Made by a program: the position numbers and the translations under genes. Positions 42,866 to 49,808 of a stretch of 54,629 nt of DNA are shown here, piece after piece. The first letter of the stretch is position 1, and each line of letters starts with the position of its first letter. The notes beneath the pieces were generated by a model. That model worked only from the letters and a program-made list of their open reading frames with translations. It was not told the DNA's origin and made no database searches. Source of the stretch: an uncultured Collinsella sp. (lineage in GTDB: Bacteria > Actinomycetota > Coriobacteriia > Coriobacteriales > Coriobacteriaceae); NCBI GenBank assembly GCA_900758885.1, contig CAAETD010000057.1, forward strand, positions 1 to 54,629, in the 5' to 3' direction.

Positions 42866-42907
42866 GAATGAACGAGCGGGCAATCCGTATTTACCTCTTG
42901 CATAACT

Positions 42908-42948
42908 GTGTATAGTGTATATATACTGTGCTTACCGGTTATATACAC
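42908..42948 (+). promoter_or_regulatory. Probable operator of the GntR-ABC operon
   Basis: GTGTATATA (42915-42923) and TATATACAC (42940-42948) are perfect inverted 9-bp arms 16 bp apart, with a further GTGTATA at 42908. YtrA-type GntR proteins commonly bind GTGTA-like palindromes and repress their own operon, so this is the likely site. Confidence 0.6.
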
Positions 42949-42975
42949 GTGTAGCCCAACAGCTAAGGAGCCGCT

Positions 42976-43356
42976 GTGGACATCATCCTATCCAATTCGA
43001 GCGACAAGCCCATCTACGAGCAGATAACCTCGCAAGTCAAAGCTCAGATCTTATCGGGAACGCTCGCTGCGGGAGCCAAACTCCCCAGCATCCGTGCACT
43101 CGCGATCGATCTTGGCGTGAGCGTCATCACCACCAAGCGCGCCTACGCCGACCTGGAGCAGCTCGGGTTTATCTGCACCGTGCAGGGCAAGGGCTGTTTT
43201 GTCGCCGAGGGCAACCAGGAGCTTTTGCGCGAAAACCAGCTCTGTCATATCGAAGAGCTACTTGCGAAAGCGGCGAGCCAAGCCGAAACCCTGGGCGTCA
43301 CGCGCGACAAACTGCACGAAATGCTCGACCTGATGGCCCCCGAAACCATGCAGTAG
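42976..43356 (+). CDS. GntR-family regulator, YtrA type
   Basis: 126 residues. The winged HTH (SGTLAAGAKLPSIRALAIDL with VSVITTKRAYADLE) is followed by only a short C-terminal dimerisation part, as in the YtrA subfamily that controls ABC transporter operons. The GTG at 42976 follows AAGGAG by 5 nt. First gene of an operon with an ABC ATPase and a permease gene. Likely an autorepressor acting at the palindromes 30-70 bp upstream. Confidence 0.92.
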   Translation: MDIILSNSSDKPIYEQITSQVKAQILSGTLAAGAKLPSIRALAIDLGVSVITTKRAYADLEQLGFICTVQGKGCFVAEGNQELLRENQLCHIEELLAKAASQAETLGVTRDKLHEMLDLMAPETMQ

Positions 43357-43379
43357 CCATCTGCAAGAAAGGCTATACC

Positions 43380-44087
43380 ATGCAAAACTTGCTAGAACTC
43401 AAAGGCATCTCACGCACTGTAAGCGACCGCTTTTCGCTGCGCGACGTCACGCTTGCCGTGGAGCCCGGCCAGATCGTCGGCTTTGTTGGTGCCAACGGTG
43501 CCGGCAAAACAACGACGATTCGAGCCGCTCTCGGGCTTATAAAGCTCGATGCCGGCGAAGTGCACCTGTTTGGGCAGCGCTGTGGCGCCGACGCGCCCGA
43601 TGAGTCGCAACGCCATCTACGCTCTCGCATCGGCCTCGTGCTGGACACATGCCCCTTCCCCTCCACGCTCAAGGTCGGCCAGATCGAGGCGCTCGTAGGC
43701 CCGGCGTACCCCACGTGGGACCGTGAAACGTTCGCCGGATTCATCAACCGATTTGGCCTCGATCCCAAGACAAAGGTCAAGGACCTCTCCCGCGGCATGG
43801 GTATGAAGCTGCAGCTCGCCTGCGCGCTCAGCCACAATGCCAAGCTGCTCGTTTTGGACGAAGCCACCGCGGGCCTCGATCCCATGGCACGCGAGGAACT
43901 GCTCGGTGAGCTGCTCGCCTTTGTCGCCGACGGCCAGCGCAGCGTGCTGCTCTCGAGCCACATTACGTCTGATCTCGATCGTGCTGCCGACCGCGTCATC
44001 TGCATCGATAACGGCTCGATTGTGTTTGACCTGCCGCGCGAGGAAATTACCGACCGCGCCGGCATCGCCCACTGCACTCAGGCATAG
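43380..44087 (+). CDS. ABC transporter ATPase, C-terminus cut by an amber codon
   Basis: 235 residues. Walker A GANGAGKTT, signature motif LSRGMGMKLQ, Walker B LLVLDEATAGLD and the H-loop SSHIT are present, so the nucleotide-binding domain is complete. The TAG at 44085-44087 is in frame with a further 57 codons that stay coding-like until a TGA overlapping the next start (ATGA). The original protein was probably ~293 residues, and the amber codon removes its C-terminal domain. The truncated ATPase may still work. The ATG at 43380 has AAGAAAGG some 8 nt upstream. Confidence 0.85.
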   Translation: MQNLLELKGISRTVSDRFSLRDVTLAVEPGQIVGFVGANGAGKTTTIRAALGLIKLDAGEVHLFGQRCGADAPDESQRHLRSRIGLVLDTCPFPSTLKVGQIEALVGPAYPTWDRETFAGFINRFGLDPKTKVKDLSRGMGMKLQLACALSHNAKLLVLDEATAGLDPMAREELLGELLAFVADGQRSVLLSSHITSDLDRAADRVICIDNGSIVFDLPREEITDRAGIAHCTQA

Positions 44088-44261
44088 GCCGCCGAGCTTA
44101 TGGCTTGCGTCGAAGGCGCCCGCGCCGCCCACCACGCCTATAGCGTGGACGTGCTCGTGCCCAACCGTCGCGAAACGCTCGAGGCCTTTCCCGAGATTCC
44201 CTGTGATCGGGCAACCATTGATGACTATCTGCGCCTCATGCTGAAAGGGGCTTTGAAATGA
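44088..44261 (+). other. Orphaned C-terminal coding remnant of the ABC ATPase
   Basis: In frame with the ATPase gene after the TAG, this encodes AAELMACVEGARAAHHAYSV and continues to DDYLRLMLKG before TGA. Its composition and the ATGA overlap with the permease start show it was recently part of the same gene. Readthrough or an alternative genetic reading is not indicated. Confidence 0.7.
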
Positions 44262-44956
44262 AACGCGCCATTATGTCCGAGCTTGCCATCGTTCGCACGC
44301 TCGTCCCGAGCATCGCAGGTGTCGGCCTGTTCATATTCGTCGTATTGACCCTTGCCAACGCGACAGACGGCGATTCCGGCATGAGCGCCGGCGCCTGTGC
44401 GGTCAGTGCAATGTCGCCCATCATAATCATGAACTCGCTAGCTGGCTACGATAACCAAAACGGCTGGGAGCGTTATCGAGCAACGTTGCCCTTCTCGCGC
44501 AAAGACATTATTTGCGCACGCTACCTGTGCATCGTTGTCTTCTCGGTCGTCATGGCATGCGCGGCTACGCTTCTGAACATCCTCGCCCTTCCGCTCTTCG
44601 ACCCCATGGGCATCCCTTCGACATGCCAGACGATCTTTGAAATCGCAATCGCCTCGGCGGCATCGATGCTCATCTCCCTCATGATGGTATTCTTGACACA
44701 GCCGCTGTTCTTTCGCTTTGGGCACATGGAGGCGCTGCGCCTTTCCCTTGGCCTGTTTGCCCTGTTTGGCTGCGGCACCATGGCAATGCTGGGTTCCTCC
44801 AACCCCATCAGCAACTGGCTCATGTCGATTGCCGGAGCGAATCCCGATCCCGCCGTTCTTGGCTGTCTGTGTGCAGGAATTGCCGTACTGGCCCTCGCGC
44901 TATGTGCAATCAGCTGCACCATCAGCACCAAGGTTTATCGAGTACGCGACCTGTAA
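44258..44956 (+). CDS. ABC-2-type membrane permease
   Basis: 232 residues with about six hydrophobic segments (for example LVPSIAGVGLFIFVVLTLAN). It resembles the YtrC/ABC-2 membrane proteins that partner with an ATPase under a YtrA regulator. Substrate unknown; such systems often answer cell-wall stress or lantibiotics. The start overlaps the old end of the ATPase gene by ATGA, indicating coupled translation. Confidence 0.82.
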   Translation: MKRAIMSELAIVRTLVPSIAGVGLFIFVVLTLANATDGDSGMSAGACAVSAMSPIIIMNSLAGYDNQNGWERYRATLPFSRKDIICARYLCIVVFSVVMACAATLLNILALPLFDPMGIPSTCQTIFEIAIASAASMLISLMMVFLTQPLFFRFGHMEALRLSLGLFALFGCGTMAMLGSSNPISNWLMSIAGANPDPAVLGCLCAGIAVLALALCAISCTISTKVYRVRDL

Positions 44957-44965
44957 TCGACAGCT

Positions 44966-44997
44966 AATAAGCTTAGGTGGTACCCCGCTTATTTTTT
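44966..44997 (+). terminator. Terminator of the GntR-ABC operon
   Basis: AATAAGC pairs with GCTTATT around a 14-nt loop that itself contains GGTACC, followed by a run of T. Confidence 0.75.
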
Positions 44998-45088
44998 CAA
45001 TGAAACAAGGCGGCATAGCGTCACCACCGCCCCTCACAACAGGCCGTCTAGTTCTTAGCAACCAAAAAGACACCGTCAGCATATCGAA

Positions 45089-45261
45089 GGTGAATACCTT
45101 TCCGAGAAGTGAACGAGTAAAAACAGTGCCCTGTAGCATCGACATTTTTAAGGACTCAATTCCTGCGGTTTTGTCTAAGAATCCTGCAGTTTTGTTCGAA
45201 AAAAGTGTGCATGTTCCAGGGGTCCAGATTTACTCGTTCACTTCGCGGAAAACCATTCACC
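45089..45261. mobile_element. MITE-like element with 33-bp terminal inverted repeats
   Basis: The 33-bp ends (45089-45121 and 45229-45261), beginning GGTGAAT and including GAAGTGAACGAGTAAA, match at 29 of 33 positions when inverted. The 107-bp interior has no ORF but two direct copies of TCCTGC(A/G)GTTTTGT (45164, 45182). No clear target duplication is seen. The rest of 44998-45404 contains no gene. Confidence 0.65.
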
Positions 45262-45404
45262 TATGATTCGAGCCTTAACCAAATGCCCTCTTGAACTATG
45301 GCCCCTGTCTCACCACAGCGATATCAAAGCTTCATGGCGGGACGGTATCATCGGACGAGCGCCGTAAATCTGGCGCGGTTGTTCTTTGGGGAGGCATTTC
45401 ACCC

Positions 45405-46280
45405 GTGTCGTGGGTCGTCGCAGCATTTGCGTCAGCATTCTTTGCCGGCATCACATCCATCTTGGCCAAATGCGGCATCAAGCAGACCGACTCCGATGTC
45501 GCGACGGCCATTCGCACCTGCGTGGTGCTCGTTTTCGCCTGGGCAATGGCGGGCATTTCTGGATCCATTGGAACCATTGGCAGCATCGAACCCAGATCCT
45601 GGCTCTTTCTCGTCCTCTCGGGACTCGCTACCGGCGCTTCGTGGATCTGTTACTTTAAGGCGTTGAGCATCGGAGACGTCAATAAGGTCGTACCGGTCGA
45701 CAAGATGAGCACCGTGCTCGCCGCGCTGATCGCCATCGTGCTTTTTGGCGAGACGAGCAACCTTGCGGTTAAGCTCGTGGGAACCGCCGTCATTACCCTC
45801 GGCACGTTTTTAATGACCGAGAAGCAGCAATCCGCCGGACCCGAGCAGCAGCAAGACCGGACCTGGCTCGCTTACGCCCTCGGCGCCGCCATGTTCGCAG
45901 CACTCACCTCCGTCCTCGCTAAGATCGGCATCGAAGGCGTCGAGTCAAACCTGGCCACGGCAATCCGCACCTGCGTGGTACTGGTTATGGCATGGGCAAT
46001 CGTGGCAGCTAAAGGCAAGATGGGCCAAGCCGTGCACGTAGACCGCTACGAGCTCGTATTTCTCGCGGCATCGGGCATCGCGACCGGAGCATCGTGGCTG
46101 CTCTATTACTATGCCATCGCCGCAGGCCAGGTGAGCGTCGTGGTGCAGATCGACAAACTATCGATTGTCGTATCGGTACTATTTGCGCGCTTGGCATTCA
46201 ACGAAAAGGTCTCGCGGCGCAGCGCCATCGGTCTCGCCCTCATCGTACTGGGCACTGCGGCGCTCGCGGTTTGGAAGTAG
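45405..46280 (+). CDS. EamA-family transporter (third copy)
   Basis: 291 residues in two obvious repeats: ITSILAKCGIK with SDVATAIRTCVVLV in the first half and LTSVLAKIGIE with SNLATAIRTCVVLV in the second, showing an internal duplication. About ten membrane helices. The GTG at 45405 is chosen because of GGGGAGG 10 nt upstream and because a longer in-frame reading to 45291 has no site. No regulator is adjacent, unlike the other two EamA genes. Substrate unknown. Confidence 0.87.
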   Translation: MSWVVAAFASAFFAGITSILAKCGIKQTDSDVATAIRTCVVLVFAWAMAGISGSIGTIGSIEPRSWLFLVLSGLATGASWICYFKALSIGDVNKVVPVDKMSTVLAALIAIVLFGETSNLAVKLVGTAVITLGTFLMTEKQQSAGPEQQQDRTWLAYALGAAMFAALTSVLAKIGIEGVESNLATAIRTCVVLVMAWAIVAAKGKMGQAVHVDRYELVFLAASGIATGASWLLYYYAIAAGQVSVVVQIDKLSIVVSVLFARLAFNEKVSRRSAIGLALIVLGTAALAVWK

Positions 46281-46295
46281 CGCGGCCAGCAGCCG

Positions 46296-47087
46296 CTACA
46301 TCCTCACACCTGGCTTGGGATGCCTGTACTGACCGTGGGATGCCGTGCGCTTACCGTGCGAGATGGCAAATTTGGGACAACGGTGCAGGCAACGAAGGCA
46401 GGCTGCGCACTCCGGCTTTGTCCAGACGGGAAGGCCGTCGCGCATCTCAATCGCCGCCATGGGGCAGCGCTTGGCACACAGGCCGCAGCCGATGCAGCGA
46501 TCGGCATCGACGGCAAACTTGCTCGTCTGTTGCATGCGCGGCAGCCCAATTGCGTGATACGCGCACGATGCAAACAGAGGCACGCGATGGCGCATCATGT
46601 TGCCCGTGCGGCGTGCCCGCACCGCCTCGATCACGGCATCAATCTGCGCCTCGGCAGCTCTATTGATACCCTCAACCTTTTGAGGGTCAGACAGGTCGAA
46701 AACAGGCGTCCAGGTATCGGGCATCTTGACGCTCATCGCCGCATCTAACTCGAGCCCACGCTCGTGCAGCAGGTCGCGGGCAAACTTGGCAGATTGGCCG
46801 GTCGTCGAACCGTACGTCGAAACATAGAACGTATAGGGGCGCTCGCCGCCCTTTGCACCGGCAGCAATCGACAGGTCGGCAGTCTTCAAAAACTCGATCA
46901 TTGGCGTCGGCAAGCCCCAGGCGTATACCGGGACGACAAACCCCAGCCGACAGGGGCCTTCCATCACAGCAAGGTGAAGGATCTCGGCATCAAAGCGTTC
47001 AATCGACATAACTTTGTCGCTTGTCGCCGCCGCAATGCGACGCGCCACATGTTCGCTGTTCCCCGTCGCGCTAAAGTACAGGATCAT
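46296..47087 (-). CDS. EFR1-family flavodoxin-ferredoxin fusion
   Basis: 263 residues. An N-terminal flavodoxin-like domain (ILYFSATGNSEHVARRIA) is joined to a C-terminal pair of [4Fe-4S] motifs, CIGCGLCAKRCP and CAACLRCLHRCP. It should carry electrons in anaerobic metabolism; partner unknown. Convergent with the EamA gene. The ATG at 47087 has AGGGG about 5 nt upstream. Confidence 0.92.
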   Translation of the reverse strand: MILYFSATGNSEHVARRIAAATSDKVMSIERFDAEILHLAVMEGPCRLGFVVPVYAWGLPTPMIEFLKTADLSIAAGAKGGERPYTFYVSTYGSTTGQSAKFARDLLHERGLELDAAMSVKMPDTWTPVFDLSDPQKVEGINRAAEAQIDAVIEAVRARRTGNMMRHRVPLFASCAYHAIGLPRMQQTSKFAVDADRCIGCGLCAKRCPMAAIEMRDGLPVWTKPECAACLRCLHRCPKFAISHGKRTASHGQYRHPKPGVRM

Positions 47088-47124
47088 CTCGTACCCCTCT
47101 GGAGTTGACTCGCGATTAACCGCG

Positions 47125-48429
47125 CTATTTGCGCAGCGGCTTGGGCAGTGGAATGCCGGCGGCGATGACGGCCGCGATGATCATGCAGACGATACCCTTG
47201 AGTGGGAAGCACATGAGCAGCAGGCCCACGACCATGACCGGCTGACGCATGACCGCACCCATCGTCGATGCCGTGCAGACGGCGACGCAAAAGACCGGAT
47301 CTGCGCCGGTGAGGATGGCAAGGCCATAGCCCAGGCTTACGCCCGAGAAGATAACCGGGAAGAAGTGACCGCCGCGCCAACCAAGGTTGATGAGGGCGGG
47401 CGTCAGCATGGCCTTAACAAGACCGGTCGCGATAAGCACGCCAGCGGGAATGGTCAGATAGGTTTCCATGAGCACGTCGGCCTGGGTCTCGCCGGCAAAC
47501 ATGGTATAGGGCAGGACCGTGCCACAGATGGCGAGTGCCAGACCGGCCAGCATGGCCTTGACGACAGGACGCTCCCCTATTGCATGGGACAGTGCCTCGC
47601 TTGCATGCTCAGAGACAAAGTACAGCCAGCCGCAGACGGTGCCGATCAACGACAGAGGGACGAGCCAGGTAAGCTCTAGGTTGCCCACCTCGGCGGACTC
47701 GAACCTGGGCATGCCCATGCCGCCGCCCACAAGCTGTCCAAGCAGCAGGTAGGTGCCCAGACCGCCGGCAATCGCAATACCGTAGACCACCGTCTTTTGC
47801 GCCTTGGGCAGCTTGATGGTGATCTCGCCGGACGCGGACTCATCGTCGGCGTCTTCACCCTGGCCGTCGGTGCTACCGGCAAGCGGCGCCACAAAGCCAA
47901 AGACGGGCGCGGTAAAGAGCGCCGTCAGGGCAGCCTGGGTGCCCAGCAACGTGAGCTCCCTAAACTCGGCGCCAAAGCGACGCATGCGGTCGCCGACCCA
48001 GCTGCACAGACCGGCGATAACGCCGGTCAGGCCGGCCTCCGGTCCAATGCTTCCGCCAAACAGCAGCGGCAGCAATGCCGCGAGCGAAAGCTTGCCCAGG
48101 TTGTCGTACGGGTAGCACCCGTCTTGCTTAACCTTAGCCATCACCTGGTTGAGGTCATCGGTCTTGGTGCCTGTCATCTTTTCGTACAGACCGATTAACA
48201 GGCCGCCCAGCAGGCAGACAAAAAACGGGTACGGCAAAAAGCCAAACGGGCCGCTGGCAAGCTCGGGCGAAGCGACGCCCAGCGCGTGCGGAATCTCGGT
48301 CCATAGATAGTCGATACCGTGCTCCATCGCAAAAAAGAACAGCCAGACTGCGGCACCCGCGAGTGCACCGGTCACGGCAACGCTGACCAAAAACAGCGCT
48401 CGGTTCGTGGGTTTGGCAAGGTTATCCAT
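47125..48429 (-). CDS. ClC-type chloride channel/transporter
   Basis: 434 residues with the many membrane helices of the ClC fold. The selectivity segment reads GGSIGPEAGLTG, in place of GREGP, so the gating glutamate is replaced by isoleucine; GGHFFP replaces GIFAP. This matches the YfeO-like branch. Ion and function uncertain. The ATG at 48429 has GGGAGGA 4 nt upstream, and a CTACAAT -10 lies near 48466. Confidence 0.9.
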   Translation of the reverse strand: MDNLAKPTNRALFLVSVAVTGALAGAAVWLFFFAMEHGIDYLWTEIPHALGVASPELASGPFGFLPYPFFVCLLGGLLIGLYEKMTGTKTDDLNQVMAKVKQDGCYPYDNLGKLSLAALLPLLFGGSIGPEAGLTGVIAGLCSWVGDRMRRFGAEFRELTLLGTQAALTALFTAPVFGFVAPLAGSTDGQGEDADDESASGEITIKLPKAQKTVVYGIAIAGGLGTYLLLGQLVGGGMGMPRFESAEVGNLELTWLVPLSLIGTVCGWLYFVSEHASEALSHAIGERPVVKAMLAGLALAICGTVLPYTMFAGETQADVLMETYLTIPAGVLIATGLVKAMLTPALINLGWRGGHFFPVIFSGVSLGYGLAILTGADPVFCVAVCTASTMGAVMRQPVMVVGLLLMCFPLKGIVCMIIAAVIAAGIPLPKPLRK

Positions 48430-48554
48430 CGGGTCCTCCCGCGGTCAAAGTCGACATAGATACGTTTTATTGTAGAGCGAGCGTTGCCCGAACGAGCCAA
48501 CCACCTGCGCCGCAAACGGCACCATTGGGAGCCATAGTGGGGCAGGCTCAAGAC

Positions 48555-49088
48555 TTATCCGTTGATAATCGAGGCAATCTCGCGCAAATCGTCGGCAAAG
48601 TAGATGCCTTGCTGGCGCCTCGGGCTCGAAAGCCCCTTATCAATCATGTGCCCGAGCAACGCCTTGAGGTCGTTGTAGTAACCGTCCAGGTTATACAGGA
48701 TGCACGGAGAGCTCAGGTGCCCCAACGACACCGCGGACATAACCTCGGCAATCTCCTCGAGCGTGCCCGTGCCGCCCGGAAATGCGATGAACGCATCGCC
48801 GAGCTCGATCATCTTGGCTTTGCGCTCGGCCATGTCGCTCGTCACGATAAGGTCGTCGATTCCGTCGTGTTGAAACTCTGCCTCGATAAAAAAGCTCGGC
48901 TCCACACCCGTCACATGTCCGCCTGCCTCGAGTACGCTATCGGCGAGCGCGCCCATCAGTCCCGATTTGGACCCGCCGTATACGAGCGCGTGTCCGTTGG
49001 CGCCAATCCAATTGCCCAGCTCCTGCACTGCGGGCAGAAACGCCGGGTCGTTGCCGACGCTCGCGCCCAGGTAGACGGTGATGTTCAT
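48555..49088 (-). CDS. LOG-family Rossmann protein (TIGR00730)
   Basis: 177 residues. The signature PGGTGTLEE and the N-terminal VYLGASVGNDP with YGGSKSGLMG match the LOG family, whose members cleave nucleoside monophosphates to base and ribose 5-phosphate. The ATG at 49088 has AAGGGGG upstream. It lies 35 nt after the channel gene and is probably co-transcribed with it. Confidence 0.9.
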   Translation of the reverse strand: MNITVYLGASVGNDPAFLPAVQELGNWIGANGHALVYGGSKSGLMGALADSVLEAGGHVTGVEPSFFIEAEFQHDGIDDLIVTSDMAERKAKMIELGDAFIAFPGGTGTLEEIAEVMSAVSLGHLSSPCILYNLDGYYNDLKALLGHMIDKGLSSPRRQQGIYFADDLREIASIING

Positions 49089-49123
49089 ATTTGGCCCCCT
49101 TGTTGTGGCGCACGACGTTCGTC

Positions 49124-49549
49124 TTAGCGCTGGCGTCGACGATACTCGCGCACGCGACGCGAAAGGTCGGCAAGTTCGTCGCGATCGAGCTCTTCCAAAT
49201 GCTCCAGATCATCCATAAAGCGCGCCATGGTGTCCTTTTGACGCATCTTGATAAGCGTATTGCAGTAGTTCACCGCCACGCCCGTGAGCATGGCGATGTA
49301 GAAGATGCTGATGACGCTCAGAATGACGGTAATGGCGCGGGCAACCGGTGTCTCGGCCGGAATGTCGCCAAAGCCGATCGTCGAGACCGTCTCAAAGCTA
49401 AACCACAGGCCATCGCCAAACGTGAGGGTCGTGGGCTCGGACAGCCAAACGGCCGTCGAGCACAGCAGATAGAAGATAAGAAACAGGCCCGTGATGCGCG
49501 CAAAGCCAGCCTGGCGCAACACGTCGGCAAGCGTCCTCAACTTGTTCAT
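49124..49549 (-). CDS. Two-helix potassium channel
   Basis: 141 residues: a helix (GLFLIFYLLCSTAVWL), a pore loop with selectivity filter TIGFGD, a second helix (VILSVISIFYIAMLTG), and a charged C-terminal coiled segment (MDDLEHLEELDRDELADL). Fits the KcsA-like Ion_trans_2 family. The ATG at 49549 follows AAAAGGGG by 5 nt; the in-frame extension to 49627 runs into repeats. An extended -10 lies at 49591. Confidence 0.92.
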   Translation of the reverse strand: MNKLRTLADVLRQAGFARITGLFLIFYLLCSTAVWLSEPTTLTFGDGLWFSFETVSTIGFGDIPAETPVARAITVILSVISIFYIAMLTGVAVNYCNTLIKMRQKDTMARFMDDLEHLEELDRDELADLSRRVREYRRRQR

Positions 49550-49590
49550 CGCGACCCCTTTTCCCAGACGCCCAATCACGTTCGCTCGGT

Positions 49591-49599
49591 ATTGTCCCA
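49591..49599 (-). promoter_or_regulatory. Extended -10 element of the channel gene
   Basis: TGGGACAAT on the minus strand, 42 bp before the start codon. Confidence 0.45.
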
Positions 49600-49619
49600 C
49601 GCCTCCCCCGCAAACGAAA

Positions 49620-49716
49620 CTAGTCATTGGGAACTAGTCATTGGGGACGTTCTTAAATGACTAGTCAAACAAGAACGTCCCCAATGACTAGTCGTTTAAG
49701 AACGTCCCCGATGACT
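49620..49716. repeat. Nested REP-like hairpin cluster
   Basis: Perfect 22-bp arms ACTAGTCATTGGGGACGTTC... (49633-49654) and its inverse (49671-49692) enclose AAATGACTAGTCAAAC, whose own ends repeat the arm. Partial copies flank it at 49620-49632 and 49693-49716. The unit is shared with 34867-34897. Similar intergenic repeats are often mobilised by REP-associated transposases, none of which is in the window. Confidence 0.75.
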
Positions 49717-49808
49717 GCCGGGCGGGAGCGTTTAGCGGTACAGCTGCCGACTGGGCAGGCTGAGCTGGTATCCTTATGCGGTAATGTCTCGATTCGTTAG
49801 GATTGCAT

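Noticed and set aside
44088..44261. Separate small gene after the ABC ATPase
   Set aside because: It is in the ATPase frame, has no start with a ribosome-binding site, and fits the missing C-terminus.
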